Shown: positions 6,280 to 13,214, counted from the stretch's first letter. The stretch: DNA of 16,895 nt from JAOUEA01 sp035711865 (GCA_035711865.1 DASTBT010000130.1:1-16895); one strand, 5' to 3'. Translations and numbers: made by a program. Notes: generated by a model not told the origin, from the sequence alone.

Positions 6280-7682
6280 ACCACTCCCGCGGACAGCTCG
6301 TCGGGCGTGCCGAACCGGCCGAGCACGGCGGTCGCTGCGGCGACGGCCGGGCTCACGAGGTGGGTGCGCCCGCCCTTGCCCTGTCGGCCCTCGAAGTTCC
6401 GATTGCTCGTGCTCGCGCTGCGCTCACCCGGCGAAAGGATGTCGGGGTTCATGCCGAGGCACATCGAGCAGCCGGCGCCACGCCAGTCGAAGCCGGCCTC
6501 GGAGAACACCCGGTCGAGGCCCTCCCGCTCGGCCTGGACCTTCACGGCCACGCTTCCCGGCACGACCATGGCCCGGAGGCCGGAGGCTACCTTGCGGCCC
6601 TGCACGATGCCGGCGGCCAGCCGGAGATCCTCGATCCGTGAGTTCGTGCACGAACCCAGGAAGATCGTGTCGGGCCGGATGTCACGGATGGGCGTGCCCG
6701 GGGTGAGGTCCATGTACGCGAGCGCCCGGGCGGCGGCGTCACGCTTCGACGCCTCGTCGAACGCATCGGGATCGGGGACGGCTTCGTCGATCGTCACCGA
6801 CTGGGCCGGGTTGGTGCCCCAGCTCACGTACGGTTTCAGTTGCCCCGCATCGATCTCGACCTCGGTGTCGAACACCGCAGCGGGGTCGCTGGGCAACGTG
6901 CGCCATGCGTCGAGGGCGGCTTCCCAGTCGGCGCCGGTCGGGGCGTGGGCGCGACCCTCGACGTAGGCGAACGTCGTGTCGTCGGGCGCGACCATGCCTG
7001 CGCGGGCACCGCCCTCGATCGACATGTTGCAGATCGTCATGCGGCCTTCCATCGTGAGCGCGCGGATCGCCGAACCTCGGTACTCGATCACGTGGCCGAC
7101 GCCGCCGCCGGTGCCGATGCGGTTGATGATGCCCAGGATGATGTCCTTGGCGCTGACCCCGTCGGGCAGCTCGCCCTCGACCGCCACGGCCATGGTCTTC
7201 GCGGGGTGCTGTGGAAGGGTCTGGGTCGCCAGCACGTGTTCGACCTCGCTGGTGCCGATGCCGAACGCCAACGCCCCGAACGCCCCGTGGGTCGACGTGT
7301 GCGAGTCGCCGCAGACGATCGTCATGCCCGGTTGCGTGTACCCCATCTCGGGACCGATCACGTGCACGATGCCCTGGCCGGCGGCGCCCCATGGATACAG
7401 GGTGACCCCGAACTCCTCGGCGTTGGCCTGTAACGCCTGCATCTGGCGGGCGCTGATCTCGTCGGTGACCGGACCGTCGGTCGTGGGCACGTTGTGATCC
7501 ATCGTCGCGACCGTGAGCTCGGGCCGACGCACGGTACGGCCGTGCAGCCGCAGGCTCTCGAACGCCTGGGGGCTGGTGACCTCGTGCACGAGGTGCAGGT
7601 CGACGTAGAGCAGGTCGGGTTCGCCGTCGGCGCGATGCACGACGTGGTGTTCCCAAACCTTCTCCGCCAACGTCCGCGGCAC
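6276..7682 (-). CDS. leuC: 3-isopropylmalate dehydratase large subunit
   Basis: 468 residues, full length. It carries the 4Fe-4S cluster of the LeuCD enzyme: Cys345 (FLGSCTNSRIEDLR) and Cys405/Cys408 (GAGCSMCLGMNPD) are the three ligands. Other family segments: DLHLVHEVTSPQAFE, TMDHNVPT, CGDSHTSTHGAFGALAFGIGTSEVEHVLATQ, NRNFEGRQGKGGRTHLVSP. The start is GTG with a strong ribosome site GAGGAGGG 7 nt upstream. First gene of leuCD; transcription is likely controlled from the operator boxes at 7733-7767 by the divergent IclR-family protein. Confidence 0.96.
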   Translation of the reverse strand: MPRTLAEKVWEHHVVHRADGEPDLLYVDLHLVHEVTSPQAFESLRLHGRTVRRPELTVATMDHNVPTTDGPVTDEISARQMQALQANAEEFGVTLYPWGAAGQGIVHVIGPEMGYTQPGMTIVCGDSHTSTHGAFGALAFGIGTSEVEHVLATQTLPQHPAKTMAVAVEGELPDGVSAKDIILGIINRIGTGGGVGHVIEYRGSAIRALTMEGRMTICNMSIEGGARAGMVAPDDTTFAYVEGRAHAPTGADWEAALDAWRTLPSDPAAVFDTEVEIDAGQLKPYVSWGTNPAQSVTIDEAVPDPDAFDEASKRDAAARALAYMDLTPGTPIRDIRPDTIFLGSCTNSRIEDLRLAAGIVQGRKVASGLRAMVVPGSVAVKVQAEREGLDRVFSEAGFDWRGAGCSMCLGMNPDILSPGERSASTSNRNFEGRQGKGGRTHLVSPAVAAATAVLGRFGTPDELSAGVV

Positions 7683-7732
7683 CCGTGATCCCTCCTCGGG
7701 GTCTCGCCACCCGTCCCGGGTCTGTTACGTTG

Positions 7733-7767
7733 TTCCAATATCTGGAACTGAGTTCCGATATTTGGAC
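7733..7767. promoter_or_regulatory. Tandem operator boxes in the leuC / IclR-regulator intergenic region
   Basis: Two 15-bp boxes, TTCCAATATCTGGAA (7733-7747) and TTCCGATATTTGGAC (7753-7767), agree at 12 of 15 positions and are spaced 20 bp start to start, about two helical turns, so a regulator would bind the same face twice. Box 1 is itself an inverted repeat (TTCCA-N5-TGGAA), as expected for IclR-type dimers. This is the AT-richest stretch in the interval and probably overlaps both divergent promoters. Binding by the adjacent IclR protein is inferred. Confidence 0.6.
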
Positions 7768-7787
7768 AGATGGGAGGACCATAACAC

Positions 7788-8585
7788 GTGGAAGGATCGA
7801 CGACCCGAGATCGTGAGGGGGATGGCGGCCTCGGTTCGGCGCCGGCCCGGAGCGCGCCCGCCACGGCGGTCGGCACGCTCGATCGCGTCGTCGACATCCT
7901 GAACGCCGTCGAAGCGGGCGCCCGCAGCTACACCGACATCACCCGCGCGACGGGGCTGTCCCGGCCGACAGCCCACCGGCTCATCCGCGCTCTCGAGCAA
8001 CACGGCTTCCTGGTGCAGGCCGGGGCCGGGTACGCGATCGGTCCCCGACTGCTGGGCCTCGCGTCGTCGGCGATGCGTGAGCTGCCGCTCCGCGACCTCG
8101 CGCATCCATCGCTGGAGCGACTCGCGAAGACCACGGGGGAGAGCGCGCAGCTGTTCGTGCGCGACGACGATGTGCGCATCTGCGTCGACGCCGTCGAGTC
8201 CGTAAGCGAGCTGCGCACGATCGTGGACGTCGGCGCCATCCTCCCCTTGACGAGGGGGTCGGCGGGGAAGGTGCTCCTGTCCTGGGCCCCCGAACGCGAC
8301 CGACGACGGATCCTCGGGTCGCTGCCACCCGACGAAGCGAGCAGGCTCACGCGCACGATCGCGACCACCGTCCGGCGCGGTTGGGCGGACAGCATCGGCG
8401 AGCGTGAGCCCGGCGTCGCCTCGGTGAGCGCCCCGGTGTTCGATGCCGCGGGAGCTCTGATCGCCGCGATCTCGGTCTCCGGGCCCGCCGACCGCATCGG
8501 GGCGCTCCGCGGCCGGCGCTACGCGCCGGCCGTCACCGCCGCCGCGCGTGAGGTCGAGGCCACGCTCGGCGTGGCCTCGACCTAG
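7788..8585 (+). CDS. ndgR: IclR-family regulator of leucine biosynthesis (NdgR/LtbR type)
   Basis: 265 residues. GTG start with ribosome site GGGAGGA about 9 nt upstream. After a disordered Ala/Gly-rich tail of about 28 residues, residues 30-90 form the winged HTH (TLDRVVDILNAVEAG...TDITRATGLSRPTAHRLIRALEQHGFLV...YAIGPRLLGLA). Residues 105-260 are the effector domain, including LFVRDDDVRICVDAVES, LTRGSAGKVLLSW and the segment GWADSIGEREPGVASVSAPVF. The last, and the position divergent from leuCD, match the actinobacterial NdgR/LtbR regulators known to control leuCD and other amino-acid genes. It probably binds the two boxes just upstream and also autoregulates. The symbol is given by context and similarity from memory and is less certain than the family. 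Confidence 0.85.
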   Translation: MEGSTTRDREGDGGLGSAPARSAPATAVGTLDRVVDILNAVEAGARSYTDITRATGLSRPTAHRLIRALEQHGFLVQAGAGYAIGPRLLGLASSAMRELPLRDLAHPSLERLAKTTGESAQLFVRDDDVRICVDAVESVSELRTIVDVGAILPLTRGSAGKVLLSWAPERDRRRILGSLPPDEASRLTRTIATTVRRGWADSIGEREPGVASVSAPVFDAAGALIAAISVSGPADRIGALRGRRYAPAVTAAAREVEATLGVAST

Positions 8586-8611
8586 TCCGTTCCCGTAAGC
8601 TCGGACCCCAC

Positions 8612-10177
8612 ATGCCCCGCACCCATGCCCTGCAACGCACGCTCGACTCTTGGCTCACGGCTCGTCGAGCGCTCACCGCCTCGATCGGAAGCTTCATCGC
8701 GGTCGCGCTCATCGCCGCCACGCGGGGGTCGCCGTACCACCCGGTGCTTCCCGAGACCCAGGGCAATGGCCCGATCGGACTGCTCGCACAGCTGCTGTTC
8801 CTCGACGAGCTGCCGCACGGATTCCTGATCGCGATCGGGTTCGTCGCGATGATCGCCGCGGGCCTCGCCTTCCTGCTGGTGTTGTGGGTCGCCGAGCGCG
8901 GTGAGATCACGACCCGCACGGTGGTCACGCTCGCGGTCGTCTACCACGCCGTCATCCTGCTGCTGCCGCTGCTGCTGTCGCGCGACGTGTTCAGCTATGC
9001 CTTCTACGGGCGCATCCTCAGCCGATACGGCCAGAACCCCTACGTGAGCACGCCCGCCGACTTCCCGGCGAACGACCTCTCACGTTTCGTCTGGGACGGA
9101 TGGCGCGACACGCCGTCGGTCTACGGGCCCGTCTTCGTCTGGCTCGCGGCGGCGATCACCGCCGTCTTCCGGGGCATGGTCGACGTGATCGAGGCGTTCC
9201 GAGCCGTCGCGGTCGCGGCGAGCCTCGGCTCGCTCTGGTTCGTGGTGCGGCTCGTCGGGCGGGTCCGCCCGAGCCGGCAAGCGTACGCCGCGGCGATGAT
9301 CGGCATGAACCCCGTCGTGCTGTTCCACACGGTGGGGGGCGGGCACGTCGACGTGCTCGTGATGCTCGCGGTCGCGGCGGCGATCTACCTCGTCGCGACC
9401 CAGCGCGAGCTCTCGGCGACCGTCGCGCTCACGGTCGGGGCGTTGGTGAAGATCTCGGCGATCGTGCCGCTCGCGCTGCTGATCGCCTTCGTCGTGATGC
9501 GGGCACCCGGGCACCGATGGCGGGTCGCTGCGGCCCATGTCGGCACCGTTGCGGGCATCGCGTTCATCGCGGTGGTCCCGTTCCTCCAACGGTCCAACCC
9601 CACGCTGGGCATGGTCGAGCTCGTGCAGCACGGCTCGTGGATCGCGCCGCCGGCGCTCGTCGAGCGCGTCTTTGAGGCGATCGGCTCGGCGATCGCCGGT
9701 GACCTCGGCGGCACCGCGGGTGTCGTGGTCGCGCGCGTGGGCATGTTCGCCGCGCTCGCGATCGGGTTGCTGACGATCATGCGCCAGGTGCTCCGCCACG
9801 GGGGGGAGGGCTCGGTCTCGTTCCTCGCGGCGGCGTGGGGATGGTCGTTCCTGCTCATGATGCTGTTCTCCCCCACGCTCTTCCCGTGGTACTTCGCCTG
9901 GATGCTCCCGGTCGCGTGGGCGTTGCCACGGGTGCCGCGCCGCACGCTCGAGCTCTCGTTCATCGCGCTCGTCACGGCGCAGCTCACGACCGAGAACTTC
10001 CGGCTGCCGGAATGGATGCACGTTGATCTCGCGATCGGGCATCCGATCCTCGTGATCGTGCTCGCGTGGTTCCTGCGTGATCTCTACCTGCGCCTCAAGC
10101 ACGACGTGCCGCTCGATGCGGAGACCGAGGACGTGGTGCTCGAGCGCGCGACCCCGACGAGCGTCTACCAGGCGTAG
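8612..10177 (+). CDS. Multi-pass GT-C glycosyltransferase, alpha-1,6-mannosyltransferase MptA/MptB-like
   Basis: 521 residues with about 11-13 hydrophobic segments over nearly the whole length. The extracytoplasmic loop after the first helices reads LLSRDVFSYAFYGRILSRYGQNPYV, followed by DTPSVYGPVFVWLAAAI and NPVVLFHTVGGGHVDVLVM; an Asp in the first loop and the NPY and YGP motifs are typical of polyprenyl-phosphate-sugar-dependent GT-C enzymes, especially the actinobacterial mannosyltransferases that extend lipomannan-type glycans. The sugar and acceptor are inferred. The C-terminal 30 residues are polar and cytoplasmic. The gene starts 26 bp after the IclR gene, so read-through is likely; TAAGCT at 8596-8601 may be its own -10. 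No clear ribosome site. It overlaps the convergent aldo/keto reductase by 13 bp. Confidence 0.78.
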   Translation: MPRTHALQRTLDSWLTARRALTASIGSFIAVALIAATRGSPYHPVLPETQGNGPIGLLAQLLFLDELPHGFLIAIGFVAMIAAGLAFLLVLWVAERGEITTRTVVTLAVVYHAVILLLPLLLSRDVFSYAFYGRILSRYGQNPYVSTPADFPANDLSRFVWDGWRDTPSVYGPVFVWLAAAITAVFRGMVDVIEAFRAVAVAASLGSLWFVVRLVGRVRPSRQAYAAAMIGMNPVVLFHTVGGGHVDVLVMLAVAAAIYLVATQRELSATVALTVGALVKISAIVPLALLIAFVVMRAPGHRWRVAAAHVGTVAGIAFIAVVPFLQRSNPTLGMVELVQHGSWIAPPALVERVFEAIGSAIAGDLGGTAGVVVARVGMFAALAIGLLTIMRQVLRHGGEGSVSFLAAAWGWSFLLMMLFSPTLFPWYFAWMLPVAWALPRVPRRTLELSFIALVTAQLTTENFRLPEWMHVDLAIGHPILVIVLAWFLRDLYLRLKHDVPLDAETEDVVLERATPTSVYQA

Positions 10178-11136
10178 GCTTCCGGAGCAGGCGCGCCCGG
10201 CCCGGGGAAGATCTCGTCGAGCTTGGTCAGCACGTCGTCGCTCAGGTCGATGTCCAGCGCGTGCATCGCGTGCAGCAGCTGCCCCGCGGTGCGCGGACCG
10301 ATGATCGGCGCCGTGACCGCCGGTTGATGCAGCAGCCAGGCCAGGGCGACGTGCGCCGGGTCCTCGCCCATCTCGGCACAGAGGGCCTCCCAGGGCTCGA
10401 GCCGCGCTCGGTGCGCCTCGATCTCGCCGCGCATGTACTCCTCGCCCCGTCGACCCGCCTCCACCTTCGAGAGCGCTCCGGCCAGCAATCCACCGGACAG
10501 CGGGCTATAGGCGATCAACCCCATCCCGTACTCCCGCACCGCCGGGATCACTTCGAGCTCGAGCGTTCGCGCCGTGAGGTTGTAGAGCGACTGCTCGGTC
10601 GCCAGCCCCAGGGAGCGCCGGTAGCCGGCAATCTCGTTCCCCCGCGCGATGTGCCACCCGGCGAAGTTCGACGAGCCCACGTAGAGGATCTTCCCCGTGC
10701 GCTTGAGCTGCTCCATCGCCTCCCAGATCTCGTCCCACCACGCGTTCCGGTCGATGTGCTGCATCTGGTACAGGTCGATGCGGTCCGTGCCGAGCCGCCG
10801 GAGCGACTGCTCGCACTCGTGCACGATCGCGAGCTTCGACAGGCGCCCCTCGTTCGGCCAGTCGCCCATCGTGCCGTACACCTTCGTCGCGAGCACGACC
10901 TTGTCGCGACGCCCCCCGCCCTTGGCGAACCAGCGGCCGATGATCTCCTCGGTCGCGCCGACCCCGAGGTGGCGCCCGTAGACGTTGGCCGTGTCGAACA
11001 GGTTGATGCCGTTGGCCACCGCCGCGTCCATGATCGTGTGCGAGTCGGGCTCGGACGTGTGGGGACCGAAGTTCATCGTGCCGAGGCACAGGCGGGAGAC
11101 GACGAGTCCGAGCCGCCCGACGTGCGTGTACTCCAT
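10165..11136 (-). CDS. Aldo/keto reductase
   Basis: 323 residues, full-length (beta/alpha)8 NADPH-dependent oxidoreductase. The catalytic tetrad is present: Asp48 and Tyr53 (NLFDTANVYG), Lys85 (LATKVYG) and His127 (QMQHIDR). Other family landmarks: CLGTMNFGPHTSE at the N-terminus, DRIDLYQMQHIDR, YVGSSNFAGWHI, IAYSPLSGGLL and the cofactor-binding IIGPRTAGQL near the C-terminus. It resembles the yajO/YghZ-like soluble branch that reduces small aldehydes and ketones; the substrate is unknown. The start is fixed by a -10 box (TAGAAT) 7 nt upstream. It follows the alpha/beta hydrolase on the same strand with a 10-bp gap. Confidence 0.92.
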   Translation of the reverse strand: MEYTHVGRLGLVVSRLCLGTMNFGPHTSEPDSHTIMDAAVANGINLFDTANVYGRHLGVGATEEIIGRWFAKGGGRRDKVVLATKVYGTMGDWPNEGRLSKLAIVHECEQSLRRLGTDRIDLYQMQHIDRNAWWDEIWEAMEQLKRTGKILYVGSSNFAGWHIARGNEIAGYRRSLGLATEQSLYNLTARTLELEVIPAVREYGMGLIAYSPLSGGLLAGALSKVEAGRRGEEYMRGEIEAHRARLEPWEALCAEMGEDPAHVALAWLLHQPAVTAPIIGPRTAGQLLHAMHALDIDLSDDVLTKLDEIFPGPGAPAPEAYAW

Positions 11137-11143
11137 GGCGAGG

Positions 11144-11149
11144 ATTCTA
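11144..11149 (-). promoter_or_regulatory. -10 box (TAGAAT) overlapping the hydrolase stop codon
   Basis: TAGAAT lies 7 nt before the reductase ATG. Its first three bases are the TAG stop codon of the upstream alpha/beta hydrolase, so the reductase probably has its own leaderless promoter in addition to any read-through. Confidence 0.45.
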
Positions 11150-11836
11150 CGCGGGGCCCTCGGGTGGTTCGGCCAGGAACCGCACGAACCAGGCGGTGGC
11201 GAGCCGGGCGGCCTCCTCGAGCGTGCCTGGCTCTTCGAACAGGTGGGTCGCCCCGGCGACGACCGCGATCTCGCGTTCGCACGTCATCCTGGCGGCGGCG
11301 TCACGGTTCATCTCGAGCACGTCGACATCGCGGCCCCCGACGATCAGCAGGGTCGGTGCATGTACCTGCGGCAACGCATCGCCGGCGAGATCTGGTCGCC
11401 CGCCGCGGGAAACGACCGCTCGGACGCGTTTCGCACGCGTGGCGGCCATGAGCGCCGCCGCCGCTCCGGTGCTCGCACCGAACAGGCCCACGGGAAGCCG
11501 CGCGATCTCGGGGAGCCGGGACACCGTCTCGTCGGCCGCGATCAACCGCTCGGCGAGCAGGCGGATGTCGAAGCGCAGGCGACGTGTGCGGACGTCGACC
11601 GACTCCTCGGCAACGGTGAGGAGGTCGACGAGGAGCGTCGCGAAGCCGGCGTCGTTCAGGACGGAGGCGACCATCCGATTTCGGGGGCTCGTCCGGCTGC
11701 TCCCGCTCCCGTGCGCGAAGATGACGATGCCCGTCGGATCGCCCGGCATGCGGAGGTCGCCCTCGATCGCACCCGGGCCGGGCTCGCCGACCGCGGAAAC
11801 GACGTCGACGCGGAGGTGGCGCTCTTCCACGTTCAT
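11147..11836 (-). CDS. Alpha/beta hydrolase, dienelactone-hydrolase-like
   Basis: 229 residues from ATG 11836. A longer reading from 11935 would run through the divergent neighbour's start and lacks support; a GAGG ribosome site lies 8 nt before 11836. The fold is complete: strand VIFAHGSGSS (oxyanion loop), nucleophile Ser122 in LFGASTGAAAAL, acid Asp170 in LIVGGRDVDVLEMN, and His198 in VAGATHLFEEPG. It has no lid domain and no signal peptide, so it is a small cytoplasmic esterase-type protein. Members of this group are often found next to phosphoribosyltransferase or reductase genes; here it precedes an aldo/keto reductase. Substrate unknown. Confidence 0.88.
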   Translation of the reverse strand: MNVEERHLRVDVVSAVGEPGPGAIEGDLRMPGDPTGIVIFAHGSGSSRTSPRNRMVASVLNDAGFATLLVDLLTVAEESVDVRTRRLRFDIRLLAERLIAADETVSRLPEIARLPVGLFGASTGAAAALMAATRAKRVRAVVSRGGRPDLAGDALPQVHAPTLLIVGGRDVDVLEMNRDAAARMTCEREIAVVAGATHLFEEPGTLEEAARLATAWFVRFLAEPPEGPA

Positions 11837-11895
11837 CGTCGGGCCTCGGAACTGCTGTAGCGTTCGGGGCACCGCCTCACGAGAGGAAGCGTCCC

Positions 11896-12165
11896 ATGGG
11901 TTGTCTGATCGTGCTGATGGCTCTGATCGGGCCACGCGTCGCGTTGCTGTTCACGTGGATCTTCACGAACCTCGTCGACCGCGCGTTCGAAGGCATCCTG
12001 CTGCCGCTCCTCGGACTGCTCTTCCTGCCGTGGACGACGTTCCTCTACGTGCTGGTCTACAACCCGGTCGAGGGCGTCTCGTTCCTGGGCTGGGTGGTCG
12101 TGGTGCTCGGCGTGCTGGTCGACCTCGGATCGTACGGGGCGAGCGCCAGGAACCGGCGGTCGTGA
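11896..12165 (+). CDS. Small conserved membrane protein, function unknown
   Basis: 89 residues with three hydrophobic segments: GCLIVLMALIGPRVALLFTWIF, ILLPLLGLLFLPWTTFLYVLVY and LGWVVVVLGVLVDLGSY, ending in a short basic tail (ASARNRRS), which would lie in the cytoplasm. A good ribosome site (GAGAGGAAG) precedes ATG. The motif LLPLLGLLFLPWTT is familiar from small hypothetical membrane proteins of actinobacteria; no function is known to me. TGTAGCGT at 11856-11863 is a possible extended -10. It is divergent from the alpha/beta hydrolase and is the last intact gene before the tRNA fragment. Confidence 0.75.
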   Translation: MGCLIVLMALIGPRVALLFTWIFTNLVDRAFEGILLPLLGLLFLPWTTFLYVLVYNPVEGVSFLGWVVVVLGVLVDLGSYGASARNRRS

Positions 12166-12169
12166 GAGC

Positions 12170-12212
12170 GCGCCCCGAGGGATTCGAACCCCCGACCTTC
12201 AGATCCGTAGTC
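12170..12212 (-). other. 3' fragment of tRNA-Arg(ACG): likely attachment site
   Basis: The minus strand carries, in order, anticodon loop CTACGGA (12210-12204; anticodon ACG), stem TCTGA, variable AGGTC, T arm GGGGG-TTCGAAT-CCCTC and acceptor strand GGGGCGC (12176-12170). The 5' half (acceptor GCGCCCC, D arm) is absent: upstream sequence fits the anticodon stem for only two to three bases and then diverges. Tyrosine-integrase elements commonly use exactly this anticodon-loop-to-3'-end segment as the crossover, leaving a fragment at the far end. The chromosome would lie at lower coordinates and the element at higher ones, with intact tRNA-Arg beyond the window. Confidence 0.7.
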
Positions 12213-12325
12213 AGCATCGTGGCGATGCCGCGACCTGCGGCGATGGCCCGAAGAACACTCTGACCTGCAGTTCTGATGCCGGTCGTTCCCAATGTTTCTC
12301 GTCGTTTCCCGACCCCTCGCGGATT

Positions 12326-12435
12326 CTCTGCCTGGTACTGCGTCAGCGTCAGCCCGAGCCTTCCGGCCATCTGCACCTCGCGGAGCCCCATGCGCTCACG
12401 GTCTCGGGAAGGTGCTGCACGATGATCGGGAGCAT
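12326..12435 (-). pseudogene. Frameshifted HTH-regulator fragment
   Basis: ATG 12435 starts a reading MLPIIVQHLPET in one frame; the adjacent frame then gives RDRERMGLREVQMAGRLGLTLTQYQAE. Joined by a one- or two-base frame change near 12405-12415 they read like the N-terminus of an XRE-type HTH protein (...ERMGLREVxMAxRLGLTLTQYxxxE). After that the similarity stops and the frame runs into the tRNA fragment. A -10 box (TAGCCT) sits 6 nt before ATG 12435, supporting that this was once an expressed start. The region 12213-12325 shows no gene. The family call is tentative because only about 35 residues remain. Confidence 0.35.
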
Positions 12436-12441
12436 GCCGGG

Positions 12442-12447
12442 AGGCTA
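12442..12447 (-). promoter_or_regulatory. -10 box (TAGCCT) sharing the SnoaL-gene stop codon
   Basis: TAGCCT-CCCGGC-ATG on the minus strand: six bases separate the box from ATG 12435. The TAG is also the stop codon of the SnoaL-like gene, the same arrangement as at 11147-11149. Confidence 0.35.
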
Positions 12448-12888
12448 TCCGCCAGCGCCGTCAGCCTTCAGGACACCAGCTTCCCCAGCTCCCGTCGTCT
12501 GTGCCTGGAGCGCTGCGACATCCGCGATCTCCCATGCCTCGATGATCCTTCCGTCTCGGAGATGAGCGATCACCGCCTGGTCGATCCGGAAGTCACGGCC
12601 CGTGCCCGCAATGCCCCCGAACTCTGAGAGCATCGTTCCGTAGACGACGACACGAGCCATCTCCACGTCCCCTTCGACGACGACCTCCTGCACCTCATGA
12701 CGGATTCCGGGCATCGCCGCGATGGCATCTCGCCATACCGCCTTTTCTTCCACCACGCTGGACGTGCTGAGACCCAGCGGTGCGTGGACGACGGCATCCG
12801 GATGGAACAGTCCGTCGAAGGCTTCGAGATCGCCGGCATCCCCTGCCGCCAGCCAACGGACGACCAATGACTTGCGCTGATCAGCCAT
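12445..12888 (-). CDS. SnoaL-like / NTF2-fold polyketide-cyclase-type protein
   Basis: 147 residues from ATG 12888. N-terminal helix SLVVRWLAAGDAGDLEAFDGLFHPDAVVHAP, then strands with EMARVVVYGTML and the end FRIDQAVIAHLRDGRIIEAWEIADVAAL are typical of SnoaL-like ester-cyclase relatives in the NTF2 superfamily. These form a cone-shaped pocket; members range from polyketide cyclases to proteins of unknown role, and nothing nearby suggests a polyketide pathway. The ATG overlaps the stop of a 25-codon upstream ORF (ATGGCTGA), suggesting coupled translation; a GTG four codons upstream is the alternative start. The C-terminal 20 residues are Gly/Ala-rich and probably disordered. Confidence 0.8.
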   Translation of the reverse strand: MADQRKSLVVRWLAAGDAGDLEAFDGLFHPDAVVHAPLGLSTSSVVEEKAVWRDAIAAMPGIRHEVQEVVVEGDVEMARVVVYGTMLSEFGGIAGTGRDFRIDQAVIAHLRDGRIIEAWEIADVAALQAQTTGAGEAGVLKADGAGG

Positions 12889-12958
12889 GTTGCGAAGCAC
12901 CCGTCGCCATGAGGTAGCGGAGGAGATCTTCGCGGAGCGCCGGCGCGAGCTTGTCCAC
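12881..12958 (-). CDS. 25-aa leader ORF coupled to the SnoaL-like gene
   Basis: GTG 12958 lies 6 nt after a TAGGCT -10 box, so it would be the first codon of a leaderless mRNA. The ORF (N-terminus MDKLAPALREDLLRYLMATG) ends with TGA inside the SnoaL start, overlapping by 8 nt (ATGGCTGA). The SnoaL ATG has no clear ribosome site of its own, so ribosomes ending here could restart there. The peptide looks like a short amphipathic helix. It may be only a translation-delivery leader. Confidence 0.4.
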   Translation of the reverse strand: MDKLAPALREDLLRYLMATGASQHG

Positions 12959-12964
12959 GGGTCC

Positions 12965-12970
12965 AGCCTA
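12965..12970 (-). promoter_or_regulatory. -10 box (TAGGCT) for the leader ORF and SnoaL-like gene
   Basis: TAGGCT-GGACCC-GTG: six bases separate the box from the GTG, the same spacing as in the zincin/pncB promoter. Confidence 0.4.
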
Positions 12971-13059
12971 GCGAGGTAGACGAAACGCCGTGTGCGGCCA
13001 AGGTTTCACAACATCGGTCGGAATCGTGCGCCCTCGATCTGGGTAACGGATGCGCGGAG

Positions 13060-13105
13060 CCCCCGGTCCCCGGCCTACCCCTCACAGGGGCCTGGGTGCC
13101 GGGGG
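13060..13105. other. Long GC-rich hairpin in a noncoding stretch
   Basis: CCCCCGG (13060-13066) pairs with CCGGGGG (13099-13105); inside it CCCCT and AGGGG pair around a 3-nt loop. It lies in the stretch 12971-13426, where I find no convincing gene. It could be part of a structured RNA, a terminator without a T-run, or a protein-binding site of the element. Confidence 0.35.
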
Positions 13106-13125
13106 TTCCGCTACCCCCCAATAGA

Positions 13126-13214
13126 GTGCCCCGGGGCACCCCGGGAACGTGAGTCAGGACGGGGAATCGAGACCCCAAGGAACTCGACCCTACATCCCTA
13201 GGGGCACCCCGGGA
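13126..13214. repeat. 14-bp palindrome and 14-bp direct repeat
   Basis: GTGCCCCGGGGCAC (13126-13139) is a perfect palindrome. GGGGCACCCCGGGA occurs at 13133-13146 and again at 13201-13214, 68 bp apart. In addition GTCAGGACGG (13153-13162) has its exact reverse complement CCGTCCTGAC at 13306-13315. Such clustered repeats are unlike the coding DNA around them and could be sites for an element-encoded protein. Confidence 0.45.

Noticed and set aside
9080..10102. 340-codon antisense frame across the GT-C gene
   Set aside because: Composition is almost only Arg, Glu, Asp, His; a typical antisense artefact of a GC-rich membrane protein gene.
10261..11860. Long plus-strand frames over the aldo/keto reductase and hydrolase
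   Set aside because: Both genes on the minus strand carry complete catalytic motifs; the plus frames show no family resemblance.
11963..12391. 142-codon minus-strand ORF containing VGGSNPSGRA
   Set aside because: That peptide comes from reading through the tRNA T arm and acceptor end; the rest runs antisense to the small membrane protein gene. Only its first ~22 codons resemble protein (the HTH fragment).
13060..13214. Repeats considered as a CRISPR array
   Set aside because: Only two 14-bp copies, no regular spacers and no cas genes.
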